Origin: Mycobacterium sp. ITM-2016-00316
Lineage (GTDB): Bacteria; Actinomycetota; Actinomycetes; Mycobacteriales; Mycobacteriaceae
Direction: 5' to 3'
Assembly (NCBI RefSeq): GCF_002968335.2
Contig: NZ_CP134398.1
Location: 1,178,001 to 1,242,000 of the forward strand
Length of the DNA stretch: 64,000 nt
The notes under the pieces are model-generated. The model was not told the origin of the DNA, made no database searches, and worked only from the letters and a program-made list of their open reading frames with translations. Both the position numbers and the translations under genes were made by a program. Every line of letters begins with the position of its first letter. Position 1 is the stretch's first letter. Shown in pieces: positions 1 through 11,510 of this stretch.

Positions 1-948
<948 letters not shown>

Positions 949-971
949 GCCCGAAAGGGGCTACATCACAC

Positions 972-2108
972 ATGCGTGACATGGTTGAAATCGGCATGGG
1001 CAGAACAGCTCGCCGCACCTATGAGCTCGACGACATCAACATCGTCCCGGCCCGCCGGACCCGGTCCTCGAAGGACGTCTCGACGGCGTGGCAGCTGGAT
1101 GCCTACCGCTTCGAGATCCCGGTGCTCGCGCATCCGACCGACGCCTTGGTGTCGGTGGAGTTCGCCATCGAGATGGGCAGGCTCGGCGGTCTCGGAGTGC
1201 TCAACGGTGAAGGACTGATCGGCCGCCACGCCGATGTCGAGGCCAAGATCGCCGCGGTCATCGACACCGCGGCCACCTCGGATGACGAGTCGGCACCGAT
1301 CCGGATGCTGCAGCAGCTGCACGCCGCGCCACTGGTCCCCGAACTGCTGGGTGCCGCCGTCGCCCGGATCCGGGAGGCCGGTGTCACCACCGCCGTGCGG
1401 GTGAGCCCGCAGAACGCCGCGGCGCTGACTCCGGCGCTGGTCGCCGCGGGTATCGACCTGCTGGTCATCCAGGGCACGCTGATCTCCGCCGAACGGGTTG
1501 CCAACGACGGTGAACCGCTGAACCTGAAGACCTTCATCTCCGAACTGGACGTCCCCGTGGTGGCCGGCGGCGTGCTCGATCACCGCACCGCCCTGCACCT
1601 GATGCGCACCGGTGCGGCCGGCGTGATCGTCGGCTACGGCTCCACCTCCGGGGTGACCACCTCCGATGAGGTACTGGGCATCAGCGTGCCGATGGCCACC
1701 GCGATCGCCGATGCGGCCGCCGCGCGGCGGGAGTACCTCGACGAGACCGGCGGCCGGTACGTGCACGTGCTCGCCGACGGTGACATCCAGACCTCCGGGG
1801 ATCTGGCCAAGGCGATCGCCTGCGGCGCCGACGCCGTGGTGTTGGGCCCGCCGCTGTCGGTGGCCGCCGAGGCTCAGGGCGACGGCTGGTTCTGGCCGTC
1901 GGCCGCGGCGCACCCGTCGTTGCCGCGTGGTGCGCTGCTTCAGGTGGCGCTCGGTGAGCGTCCGCCGTTGGAGCAGGTGCTCAACGGCCCGTCGGACGAT
2001 CCGTTCGGATCGCTGAACCTGGTGGGTGGCCTGCGCCGTTCGATGGCCAAGGCCGGGTACTGCGACCTCAAGGAGTTCCAGAAGGTCGGGCTGACCGTCG
2101 GGTCCTGA
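972..2108 (+). CDS. guaB3: IMP dehydrogenase-like protein GuaB3
   Basis: A 378-residue IMPDH-family TIM-barrel protein closely matching remembered mycobacterial GuaB3 (VEIGMGRTARRTYEL at the N-terminus). It has no CBS domains. Where true IMPDH has the catalytic cysteine loop, this protein reads LVIQGTLISAERV, so the nucleophilic Cys is absent and classical IMPDH activity is not expected. In mycobacteria it is encoded next to guaB2, as here, which suggests a linked but still unclear role in purine metabolism. The start at 972 has GAAAGGGG 12 nt upstream; an in-frame ATG at 981 would also fit. Confidence 0.93.
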   Translation: MRDMVEIGMGRTARRTYELDDINIVPARRTRSSKDVSTAWQLDAYRFEIPVLAHPTDALVSVEFAIEMGRLGGLGVLNGEGLIGRHADVEAKIAAVIDTAATSDDESAPIRMLQQLHAAPLVPELLGAAVARIREAGVTTAVRVSPQNAAALTPALVAAGIDLLVIQGTLISAERVANDGEPLNLKTFISELDVPVVAGGVLDHRTALHLMRTGAAGVIVGYGSTSGVTTSDEVLGISVPMATAIADAAAARREYLDETGGRYVHVLADGDIQTSGDLAKAIACGADAVVLGPPLSVAAEAQGDGWFWPSAAAHPSLPRGALLQVALGERPPLEQVLNGPSDDPFGSLNLVGGLRRSMAKAGYCDLKEFQKVGLTVGS

Positions 2109-2177
2109 TCAGCTGACCTTTACAAGTTAGGCCCTCCTGTCTAGAAAGTTACCTGCCGGTAGGGCCATACTGTTCTG

Positions 2178-3920
2178 ATGCAGCCTGACTACGACGTCTT
2201 GATCATCGGCTCGGGATTCGGCGGTAGCGTCAGCGCCCTACGGCTCACCGAAAAGGGCTACCGCGTGGGGGTGCTGGAGGCCGGCCGAAGGTTTGCCGAC
2301 GAAGAGTTCGCGAAGACCTCGTGGAACCTGCGCAAGTTCCTGTGGGCCCCGCAGTTCGGGATGTACGGCATCCAGCGCATCCACCTCCTGCGCAACTGCA
2401 TGATCCTGGCCGGCGCCGGGGTCGGTGGCGGTTCGCTGAACTACGCCAACACCCTCTACGTGCCGCCGGAGCCGTTTTTCGCCGACGCGCAGTGGAAAGA
2501 CATCACCGACTGGCGCGAAGAGCTCATGCCGCACTACGACCAGGCCAAGCGGATGCTCGGGGTCGTCACCAACCCCACCTTCACCGATGCCGACCGGATC
2601 ATGAAAGAGGTCGCCGAGGACATGGGCGTGGGGCACACCTTCGTCCCGACGCCGGTCGGCGTCTTCTTCGGCGAAGACGGCGCCAAGACGCCCGGCAAGA
2701 CCGTCCCCGACCCGTACTTCGGCGGCGCAGGCCCGGCGCGCACCGGGTGCATCGAATGCGGTGAGTGCATGACGGGCTGCCGGCACGGCGCCAAGAACAC
2801 CCTGCTGAAGAACTACCTGGGCCTGGCGGAATCCGCCGGCGCCCACGTCCATCCGCTCACCTCGGTGCGGGAGTTCGAGCAGCGCCCGGACGGTGTGTGG
2901 GAAGTGCACACGGTGCGCACCGGCGGGAAACTGCGCCGCCGCAAGAAGACCTTCACCGCCAATCACCTGATCCTGGCCGCCGGCACCTACGGCACCCAGA
3001 AGCTGCTGTTCCGGATGCGGGATCACGGCAAGCTGCCCGGCCTGTCGGACCGCCTGGGGGTGCTGACCCGCACCAACTCCGAGTCCATCGTCGGCGCGGG
3101 ACGGCTCACCGTTGGGGATGACCTCAACCTCACCCAGGGGGTGGCGATCACCTCGTCGATCCACCCGACCAGTGACACCCACGTCGAACCGTGCCGCTAC
3201 GGCAAGGGGTCCAACGCGATGGGTCTGCTGCAGACCCTGATGACCGACGGCACCGGGCCCGAGGGCACCGACGTGCCGCGCTGGAAGCAACTCGTCCAGA
3301 CCGCAAGGGCCGACCGGCGCGGAACGCTGCGGCTGCTCAACCCGCGCCGCTGGAGCGAGCGGACGATGATCGCGCTCGTCATGCAGCACCTGGACAACTC
3401 GATCACGACGTTCACCCGCAAGACCTGGTTCGGCTACCGGATGCTGGACAGCAAGCAGGGCCACGGGCTGCCCAACCCGTCCTGGATCCCGGCCGGCAAC
3501 GAGGTCACGCGCCGCATCGCCGAGAAGATCGACGGCGTGGCCGGCGGCACCTGGGGTGAGCTGTTCAACATCCCGCTCACGGCGCACTTCCTGGGCGGCG
3601 CGGCCATCGGCGACAGCGTCGAGACCGGCGTCATCGATCCCTACCAGCGGGTGTATCGCTACCCGACGCTGTATGTGGCCGATGGAGCGTCGATTTCGGC
3701 CAACCTCGGGGTCAACCCGTCGCTGTCGATCACCGCGCAGGCGGAGCGCGCCGCCGCGCTGTGGCCGAACAAGGGCGAGGCGGATCTGCGTCCGGCCCAG
3801 GGCGAGCCCTACCGCCGGTTGGACCCCATCGCCCCGGTCCGCCCGGTGGTGCCCGCCGAGGCGCCCGCCGCGCTGCGCAGGCTGCCGATCGAGCCGGTCA
3901 GTACGCCTCGGGTGAGCTGA
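2178..3920 (+). CDS. choD: ChoD-type GMC oxidoreductase (putative cholesterol oxidase)
   Basis: A 580-residue FAD-dependent GMC-family oxidoreductase, nearly colinear with mycobacterial ChoD (578 residues). The dinucleotide-binding motif GSGFGG is at residues 11-16 and is followed by LEAGRR. A cysteine-rich stretch (CIECGECMTGC) lies near residue 195, and the C-terminal HFLGG and GVNPSLSI segments form the usual FAD and active-site end. The family is annotated as 3-beta-hydroxysterol oxidase, although the true substrate of mycobacterial ChoD is debated. It lies 69 bp downstream of guaB3, as in M. tuberculosis (Rv3409c-Rv3410c). A TACTGT hexamer at 2168-2173 resembles a -10 but sits only 4 bp before the ATG, so the start is not settled by it. 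Confidence 0.93.
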   Translation: MQPDYDVLIIGSGFGGSVSALRLTEKGYRVGVLEAGRRFADEEFAKTSWNLRKFLWAPQFGMYGIQRIHLLRNCMILAGAGVGGGSLNYANTLYVPPEPFFADAQWKDITDWREELMPHYDQAKRMLGVVTNPTFTDADRIMKEVAEDMGVGHTFVPTPVGVFFGEDGAKTPGKTVPDPYFGGAGPARTGCIECGECMTGCRHGAKNTLLKNYLGLAESAGAHVHPLTSVREFEQRPDGVWEVHTVRTGGKLRRRKKTFTANHLILAAGTYGTQKLLFRMRDHGKLPGLSDRLGVLTRTNSESIVGAGRLTVGDDLNLTQGVAITSSIHPTSDTHVEPCRYGKGSNAMGLLQTLMTDGTGPEGTDVPRWKQLVQTARADRRGTLRLLNPRRWSERTMIALVMQHLDNSITTFTRKTWFGYRMLDSKQGHGLPNPSWIPAGNEVTRRIAEKIDGVAGGTWGELFNIPLTAHFLGGAAIGDSVETGVIDPYQRVYRYPTLYVADGASISANLGVNPSLSITAQAERAAALWPNKGEADLRPAQGEPYRRLDPIAPVRPVVPAEAPAALRRLPIEPVSTPRVS

Positions 3921-4117
3921 CCCGCGACCACCGAGTGCGAGCCCGGGCTGCCGCGCTCACCGGCGACGGTGGAGAACCTGGCCATCTGCTCGATCAGGTG
4001 GTGATCCTGCAGCAGGCTGCAGTCGGTCGCATACCCGGCGCGTGAGTTTCGACACCTCGCTCCGAAAAGTGTTCTGAGACTGCGCCATTCGCAGGCCCGG
4101 TGGTGTGCGGATCGCGC

Positions 4118-4126
4118 TGATACGAT
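4118..4126 (+). promoter_or_regulatory. Candidate extended -10 promoter of the URC operon
   Basis: TGATACGAT combines a TGN extension with a TACGAT hexamer that fits the mycobacterial TANNNT -10 consensus. It lies about 58 bp before the URC1 start in the 263-bp gap after choD, which otherwise shows no gene. A start near 4133 would give a leader of about 50 nt carrying the GAGGAGG ribosome-binding site. No convincing -35 was seen. Confidence 0.45.
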
Positions 4127-4183
4127 GCGGGTGACAATGCAGTCGTCCGAGGTGTTGCGGGATCGTCTGTGAGGAGGGCCGGC

Positions 4184-5436
<1,253 letters not shown>

Positions 5437-5440
<4 letters not shown>

Positions 5441-6639
5441 ACCCCGCGGCGACACTGCGCAGCACCGCCGAGATCCGGACCCGTTCGCAATTCCTGCTGA
5501 CCCGGGCGCGGGCCGGTGACTCGGCCTGGTTCACCGTCCACGATGACGCCATGGGTGCTGCGGCCGCCGAGGTCGCCGACCTCACCGCGGCGCGGTTTCC
5601 CGATCTCGTCATCCCGTTTCACAGCCGGTGGCGGCATTTCGAGGCCGGCGGCGTGGACCGCACGCTGGACCTCACCGGCCTGGACGGTCCGGAGCGTGCC
5701 CGCGCGATGATCGACCTGACGGTGGTCAGTGTGCTGCTCGACGCCGGTGCCGGTCCGAACTGGAGCTACCGGGAAGCCGACACCGGCCTGGCGCTCACCC
5801 GCTCCGAGGGTTTGGGGGTGGCGAGTTGGCACGCGTTCACCGCGGGCACCTTCTCCTCGGACCCCGCGCGCCCGCTGCAGGCCGATGCCGCGGGGCTGAC
5901 CGGCCTGGACGCCGACACCTTGGCGACGGCATTTCAGCTGGGCCCGGACAACCCGCTCATCGGCTTCGACGGCCGGGTCGACCTGCTGCGCCGGCTCGGT
6001 GCCGCCCTGACCGATCAGCCGGCCGCTTTCGGTACTCCGGGCCGCCCGGGGGGGTTGTTCGATCTACTGGTCCCCGATCCGGCAGCGCCGACGGTGGCCG
6101 CGCACGACATCCTGTCCGCGCTGCTGTCGACGATGTCGCGAATCTGGCTTGCCGACAATGTGCTGGACGGTGAACCGCTCGGTGACTGCTGGCGCCACGA
6201 GGCGGTACCGGGCGTCGGCGGCACCGCGGGCTGGGTGCCCTTCCACAAGCTCTCCCAGTGGCTGACGTATTCACTGCTGGAGCCGTTCGGCTGGGCCGGC
6301 GCGCCGGTGACCGGGCTCGACGCGCTGACCGGGCTCCCCGAATACCGCAACGGCGGTCTGTTCCTGGACACCGGCGTGCTGGCGCTGCGCGATCCCGGCT
6401 GGACCGCACGCGGGTGGACGTCCGCCGACGAGCTGGTGGTGGAGTGGCGCGCGCTCACCGTCGCGCTGCTCGACGAGCTCGCCATCCTGGTCCGGGATCG
6501 CCTCGGCGTCACCGCTGAGCAACTTCCGCTGGCCTGCGTCCTCGAAGGCGGCAGCTGGGCGACCGGGCGGGTCCTTGCCCAGCGGTTGCGCGGCGGACTG
6601 CCACCGCTCACCGTCATCAGCGACGGCACCGTCTTCTGA
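5437..6639 (+). CDS. URC4/DUF1688 family protein
   Basis: A 400-residue protein recognised as URC4 (DUF1688), a family of unknown biochemical activity required for the URC uracil-catabolic route first described in yeast and also found in bacteria. No classical cofactor motif is visible. The GTG start overlaps the URC1 stop by 4 bp, which implies translational coupling, and upp follows after 14 bp. The fixed URC1-URC4-UPRT order is the main evidence for its role. Confidence 0.82.
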
Positions 6640-6653
6640 GGAAAGGAAACTCG

Positions 6654-7289
6654 ATGGCCCCACCGTCTGCGGTGCATGTGATCGAGCACCCGCTGGTCAC
6701 CCACAAGCTGAACACGCTGCGGCGCAAGGACGTATCCACCAACAGTTTCCGGCGTCTGGTCAGCGAGGTGTCGGCCTTGATGGCCTACGAGGTGCTGCGC
6801 GATATCCCGCTGCACGAAGAGCAGATCGAGACGCCGCTGGAAACCATGACCGCCAAGGTCATCGACGGTAAGAAGCTGGTCTTCGTGTCCATCCTGCGCG
6901 CCGGTGGCGGCATTCTCGACGGCATGCTGAGCCTGGTGCCCAGCGCCCGCGTCGGGCATATCGGGCTGTATCGCGACCCCAAGACGCATATCGCGGTCGA
7001 GTACTACTTCAAGGTGCCCAACGATCTGCACGAACGGGATGTCGTGGTGGTGGATCCGATGCTGGCCACCGGCCACACCGCGATCGCCGCCATCGACCGG
7101 CTCAAGGAGCACCATCCGCGGTCCATCAAGTTCGTCTGCCTGCTGAGCTGTCCGGAAGGGCTGGCGACCCTGCACGAGGCCCACCCCGACATCCCGGTCT
7201 ACACCGCCGCCATCGACCGCCAACTCGACGAACACGGCTATATCGTCCCCGGTCTCGGCGACGCCGGGGACCGGCTGTTCGGCACCTGA
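6654..7289 (+). CDS. upp: Uracil phosphoribosyltransferase (URC6-like)
   Basis: A 211-residue enzyme making UMP from uracil and PRPP. The PRPP-binding motif [14 protein letters not shown] is at about residues 130-143, and the C-terminal [12 protein letters not shown] uracil-binding loop is intact. GAGGAAAGG lies just upstream of the ATG. In URC operons the UPRT makes the ribotide that enters the ring-opening route, so here upp may serve catabolism as well as salvage. It is third in the operon and ends 16 bp before guaA. Confidence 0.95.
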   Translation: MAPPSAVHVIEHPLVTHKLNTLRRKDVSTNSFRRLVSEVSALMAYEVLRDIPLHEEQIETPLETMTAKVIDGKKLVFVSILRAGGGILDGMLSLVPSARVGHIGLYRDPKTHIAVEYYFKVPNDLHERDVVVVDPMLATGHTAIAAIDRLKEHHPRSIKFVCLLSCPEGLATLHEAHPDIPVYTAAIDRQLDEHGYIVPGLGDAGDRLFGT

Positions 7290-7293
7290 CCAC

Positions 7294-7299
7294 TACACT
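7294..7299 (+). promoter_or_regulatory. Candidate leaderless -10 of guaA
   Basis: TACACT fits TANNNT and ends 6 nt before the guaA GTG. There is no Shine-Dalgarno sequence in the 16-bp upp-guaA gap, so a leaderless guaA transcript independent of the URC operon is plausible. Confidence 0.5.
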
Positions 7300-7305
7300 G
7301 TCCGG

Positions 7306-8865
7306 GTGGAAGCAGCCCCGACCCGCCCCGTTCTCGTCATCGATTTCGGCGCGCAGTACGCCCAGCTGATCGCGCGCCGCGTCCGCGAGGCGCGGGTGTT
7401 CTCCGAGGTCATCCCGCACACCGCGACGGTCGAGGAGATCAAGGCCCGGGATCCGCAGGCCATCGTGCTCTCCGGCGGCCCGGCCAGCGTGTACGCCGAG
7501 GGTGCGCCGAAGCTGGATCCGGCACTGTTCGACCTGGACCTTCCGGTGTTCGGTATCTGCTACGGCTTCCAGGCCATGGCGCAGGCACTCGGCGGGACCG
7601 TCGCCCACACCGGCACCAGCGAGTACGGCCGTACCGAATTGAATGTCACTGGCGGCCAGCTGCATTCAGACCTGCCCGACAATCAGCCGGTGTGGATGAG
7701 CCACGGTGACGCGGTCACCGAGGCCCCCGACGGCTTCGACGTGGTAGCGGTCAGCGCGGGGGCGCCGGTGGCGGCCTTCGAGAACCGGGCTCGTCGCCTC
7801 GCCGGGGTGCAGTACCACCCCGAGGTCCTGCATTCCCCGCACGGCCAGCAGGTGCTGAGCCGCTTCCTGCACGAGTTCGCCGGGATCGGACCGGCCTGGA
7901 CTCCGGCGAACATCGCCGAACAGCTCATCGCGCAGGTCCGCGACCAGATCGGCGACGGACAGGCGATCTGCGGGCTGTCCGGCGGAGTGGACTCCGCGGT
8001 CGCCGCGGCGCTGGTACAGCGGGCCATCGGCGATCGGCTGACCTGTGTGTTCGTCGATCACGGGCTGTTGCGCGCCGGCGAACGTGCCCAGGTGCAGCGG
8101 GACTTCGTCGCGGCCACCGGCGCCAAGCTGATCACCGTCGATGTCGCCGACCGCTTCCTGGAGGCGCTATCCGGCGTCACCAACCCGGAGGGCAAGCGCA
8201 AGATCATCGGGCGGGAATTCATCCGTGCGTTCGAGGGTGCCGTCCGGGATGTGGTCGAGGGCGGCGGGCCCGAGGTCGACTTCCTGGTGCAGGGCACCCT
8301 GTACCCGGATGTCGTGGAGTCCGGGGGCGGTGCAGGTACCGCGAACATCAAGAGCCACCACAATGTGGGCGGCCTGCCCGACGACCTGAAGTTCAAGCTC
8401 GTCGAACCGCTGCGGCTGCTGTTCAAGGACGAGGTACGCGCGGTCGGACGCGAACTCGGCCTGCCTGAGGAAATCGTTGGCCGCCAACCGTTCCCGGGCC
8501 CCGGGCTGGGTATCCGCATCGTCGGCGAGGTGACCGCGTCCCGGCTGGACACGCTACGGCGCGCCGACTCGATCGCCCGCGAGGAACTCACGTCGGCGGG
8601 GCTGGATCAGCAGATCTGGCAGTGCCCGGTGGTGTTGCTGGCCGATGTGCGCTCGGTGGGAGTGCAGGGCGATGGGCGCACCTACGGCCACCCGATCGTG
8701 CTGCGACCGGTGTCCAGTGAGGACGCCATGACCGCGGACTGGACCCGGGTTCCTTATGAAGTCCTGGAACGGATCTCGACCCGGATCACCAACGAGGTGT
8801 CCGAGGTGAACCGGGTGGTGCTGGATGTGACGAGCAAGCCGCCCGGCACCATCGAGTGGGAGTGA
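7306..8865 (+). CDS. guaA: GMP synthase (glutamine-hydrolysing)
   Basis: A 519-residue enzyme converting XMP to GMP with glutamine and ATP. The N-terminal class I glutamine amidotransferase domain has its nucleophile in FGICYG (C85). The ATP-pyrophosphatase domain carries the SGGVDS P-loop at about residues 225-230, and the C-terminal dimerisation/XMP domain has [10 protein letters not shown] and ends in the typical KPPGTIEWE. Length and domain order are normal. The GTG start without an SD fits the -10 at 7294. It completes the GMP pathway begun by guaB at the window start, with the URC operon and choD in between. Confidence 0.97.
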   Translation: MEAAPTRPVLVIDFGAQYAQLIARRVREARVFSEVIPHTATVEEIKARDPQAIVLSGGPASVYAEGAPKLDPALFDLDLPVFGICYGFQAMAQALGGTVAHTGTSEYGRTELNVTGGQLHSDLPDNQPVWMSHGDAVTEAPDGFDVVAVSAGAPVAAFENRARRLAGVQYHPEVLHSPHGQQVLSRFLHEFAGIGPAWTPANIAEQLIAQVRDQIGDGQAICGLSGGVDSAVAAALVQRAIGDRLTCVFVDHGLLRAGERAQVQRDFVAATGAKLITVDVADRFLEALSGVTNPEGKRKIIGREFIRAFEGAVRDVVEGGGPEVDFLVQGTLYPDVVESGGGAGTANIKSHHNVGGLPDDLKFKLVEPLRLLFKDEVRAVGRELGLPEEIVGRQPFPGPGLGIRIVGEVTASRLDTLRRADSIAREELTSAGLDQQIWQCPVVLLADVRSVGVQGDGRTYGHPIVLRPVSSEDAMTADWTRVPYEVLERISTRITNEVSEVNRVVLDVTSKPPGTIEWE

Positions 8866-8888
8866 CCCGCCTGCGCTGGACCCGTTTC

Positions 8889-8939
8889 TACCTGGCTTCA
8901 GTCTCGTAAGGCGGACCGTCATGAGACTGAAGCCAGGTA
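8889..8939. terminator. Perfect 17-bp inverted repeat between convergent genes
   Basis: The arms TACCTGGCTTCAGTCTC (8889-8905) and GAGACTGAAGCCAGGTA (8923-8939) are exact reverse complements separated by 17 nt. The element lies between the end of guaA (+) and the end of the MerR gene (-), so a bidirectional terminator is the simplest reading. There is no U-tract, as is common in mycobacteria. The rest of the 214-bp gap shows nothing recognisable. Confidence 0.6.
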
Positions 8940-9079
8940 CGTGATCGGGCCGTAGGACGTACGGCAGTACAGCCGCGGGCCCGCCGGGCGCGTCCCGGCT
9001 GAAGTTACGAAGATCCGATCGTCGACCGAAGGCACGCCTGGAGCACCGGCGACCATGAGCTGCTGGTCACGCGCTGAAA

Positions 9080-9988
9080 TCAGGTGTCCGGCTCGGTCTC
9101 CTTGTCGATGAGTTCGCCGAGAATCTGACCGACCGCCGACTCGATGGTCGACTCGATCGAGAACGCCAGCGTCGAGGAGACCGCCGAGACGGCCTGGGTG
9201 CGGAAGCGCACCAGCATCGTGAGCAGTTCGGCGATCTCGGTATCGGGCGGCAGCGCGGCACCGGGATTGATGCGGTGCAGCGCCTCCTCGATTCCCGCCT
9301 GCACCAGCAGGCCGCTGATCTGATCGACCAGCGGCGCGATCTGCTCGTGCAGGCCGATGAGCTTGTCGGTGGCGACCCCGTACTGCCGGATCTCGTTGAA
9401 CGCCTCGATCAGCTTGGGGCGCACCACGATCGCTTCGCCATCTTCGAGCTTGATCACGCCTAGACCGAGCATGCGGTCGAACCCCGGGTCGTCGTCGACC
9501 AGTCGCTTGGCCTCGGCGACGCTCATCCGTTCGGGCTTCTCGGTCGACCAGCTCCCGGCGATCGCGGATTCCAGACCGAGCAGCTCACCGACACCCTTGC
9601 CCTGTTCCCAGGCCGAGAGCATCTCGTGCACGTGGGCGATGTTGTATCCGCGATCCAGCAGTGAGGTGATCAGTCGCAGCCGGGTCAGGTGGGTGTCGTT
9701 GAACAACGCGATACGGCCCACCCGCAGCGGGGGGTGCAACAGACCACGGTCCCGGTAGACCCGGATGTTGCGGGTGGTGGTTCCGGCCAGCTGCGCCAGC
9801 TCGTCGATCCGGTACTCGCCCGAGGCGGCGACACCGTGCGGTTGCACCGCCGCATCGAAGAGCTGGGTGACCGCGTTCTCGATGACGTCACGCGAACTGC
9901 GCCGGATCTGGCGGGGGGCCCGGCGCAGTCCGGTGAGGATCGTCGAGATCGCGCCGGCGGACTGCCGGGGCTGCTTGGGCGTTCCCAT
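9080..9988 (-). CDS. MerR-family transcriptional regulator
   Basis: A 302-residue regulator. After a non-conserved N-terminus of about 55 residues comes a MerR helix-turn-helix (YRIDELAQLAGTTTRNIRVYRDRGLLHPP) with its second wing (GRIALFNDTHLTRLRLI). A helical, probably dimerising and ligand-binding, C-terminal half follows. No clustered cysteines suggest metal sensing, so an organic effector is more likely. It is the last gene, 27 bp after the flavin monooxygenase, of the five-gene minus-strand operon, and may regulate it. Confidence 0.87.
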   Translation of the reverse strand: MGTPKQPRQSAGAISTILTGLRRAPRQIRRSSRDVIENAVTQLFDAAVQPHGVAASGEYRIDELAQLAGTTTRNIRVYRDRGLLHPPLRVGRIALFNDTHLTRLRLITSLLDRGYNIAHVHEMLSAWEQGKGVGELLGLESAIAGSWSTEKPERMSVAEAKRLVDDDPGFDRMLGLGVIKLEDGEAIVVRPKLIEAFNEIRQYGVATDKLIGLHEQIAPLVDQISGLLVQAGIEEALHRINPGAALPPDTEIAELLTMLVRFRTQAVSAVSSTLAFSIESTIESAVGQILGELIDKETEPDT

Positions 9989-10015
9989 CAGAGCTCAGCC
10001 ATCAGATGGCCGCCA

Positions 10016-11509
10016 TCAGGCCGACGACAACGCCGTCACACGTGCGTCGTGCGCCACCGCCGTGTAGTCACCGAATCGGAACTCCCGCATCTGTCGAAGA
10101 TACTGGGTGGCGAACCCGGGGTACATGGACGCGTTGAATCCGTCCGCGGTGAGGTACCAGCTGCTGCACCCACTCATCCAGGCGGTCTTGCGCAGCCGGC
10201 GCTGGAGAACCGCGTTGTGACGTTGCTGGACGTCCGCACGGACGTCCAGATAGCGCAGGTCATCGCGCAGAATCGTGCCGATCGCGTGCACCGCGTAGTC
10301 GATCTGGCCCTCGGAATAGACCAGCAGCGAATTGTGGCCGGGCCCGGAGTTCGGGCCGGTCATCAGGAACAGGTTCGGGTAGCCGTGGGCCTGGATGCTC
10401 TTGTAGGCCTGTGCACCTCCGGACCATTCATCGGCGAGCACCCGGCCGTCCAGACCGGTGACCGGGAATGGCGGTCCGGACAGGTGGACGTCGTACCCGG
10501 TGGCGAACACGATGGCATCCAGGTGGTGCTCGATACCGTCGCTGGTGCGGATACCGACCGGGCTGATGGTCGCGATGGGCCAGTCGATGAGCTTGCAGTT
10601 GTCCTTCTGCAGCGCCGGGTAGTAGTCGCTGGAGACCAGCATCCGCTTGCAGCCGGGGGTGAAGTCCGGGGTGAGCTGTCGGCGCAGCCACGGATCCTTC
10701 ACCTGCCTGCGCAGATGCGCCTTACCGAGCCGCGAGACCAGACCGGTCAGCGGGGTGTCCCAGACCAGGGCGGTGGCAGTGACCTCGTGGCCCCAGTACA
10801 GCACCTGCCGCGCCACCTCCTGGGCGGCGGGTACCTTGGCGAACAGCGTCTTGGCGGCCTCCGGGGTGGCGATGTCCATCCTCGGCACCACCCAGCCCGG
10901 GGTGCGCTGGAACACCTTCACGAAATCGGCCTGCTTGACCAGCTCGGGCACGATCTGCACGGCGCTGGCGCCGGTGCCTATCACCGCGACCCGCTTGCCG
11001 GTGAAGTCGTAGTCGTGATCCCAACGGGCACTGTGGATCTTGTGTCCCTGGTAGGTGTCCAGCCCGCGGATGTCGGGGAACTTGTGGTCGGTCAACGGCC
11101 CGGAGGCCAGCACCACGGTGCGCGCCTGTAGCTTCTGGCGTCTGTTCGTGGCCACCGTCCAGACTCCGGCCTCCTCGTCGAAGGACAGTCCGTTGACCTC
11201 GACGCCGAACTGGATCCGGCGGCGCAGATCGAAGTCGTCGACCATCGCCTCGATGTGCGCACAGATCTCACCGGCCGGCGAGTAGGCCCGGGACCAGTCC
11301 GGGTTCTTGGCGAACGAATACGAGTAGAGCAGCGACGGGATATCGCAGGCGGCGCCCGGATAGGTGTTGTCGCGCCAGGTGCCGCCGACCCGGTCACCAC
11401 GTTCGACGATGACGAAATCCTCGACACCGGACTCGGCGAGCTTGATCGCGGTGCCGATACCGCTGAACCCGGCGCCGACGATGACGGTGTCGTGAAGGTG
11501 CGCCGCCAT
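10016..11509 (-). CDS. Flavin-containing (Baeyer-Villiger type) monooxygenase
   Basis: A 497-residue FAD/NADPH monooxygenase. GAGFSG near residue 12 binds FAD, and a second Rossmann motif (IGTGASA) near residue 176 binds NADPH. Between them YQGHKIHSARWDH matches the class B/BVMO fingerprint [FY]xGxxxHxxxW. The family oxygenates ketones, aldehydes or heteroatoms. Its start is separated by 1 bp from the stop of the upstream diiron gene, so the two are co-translated. With the upstream SDR and esterase the gene set resembles the MymA operon of M. tuberculosis, though the order and content are not identical. Confidence 0.88.
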   Translation of the reverse strand: MAAHLHDTVIVGAGFSGIGTAIKLAESGVEDFVIVERGDRVGGTWRDNTYPGAACDIPSLLYSYSFAKNPDWSRAYSPAGEICAHIEAMVDDFDLRRRIQFGVEVNGLSFDEEAGVWTVATNRRQKLQARTVVLASGPLTDHKFPDIRGLDTYQGHKIHSARWDHDYDFTGKRVAVIGTGASAVQIVPELVKQADFVKVFQRTPGWVVPRMDIATPEAAKTLFAKVPAAQEVARQVLYWGHEVTATALVWDTPLTGLVSRLGKAHLRRQVKDPWLRRQLTPDFTPGCKRMLVSSDYYPALQKDNCKLIDWPIATISPVGIRTSDGIEHHLDAIVFATGYDVHLSGPPFPVTGLDGRVLADEWSGGAQAYKSIQAHGYPNLFLMTGPNSGPGHNSLLVYSEGQIDYAVHAIGTILRDDLRYLDVRADVQQRHNAVLQRRLRKTAWMSGCSSWYLTADGFNASMYPGFATQYLRQMREFRFGDYTAVAHDARVTALSSA

Positions 11510-11510
11510 G

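Noticed and set aside
2238..3587. 449-codon open frame opposite choD
   Set aside because: Shadow of a well-conserved gene; its composition is typical of the reverse frame of high-GC coding DNA.
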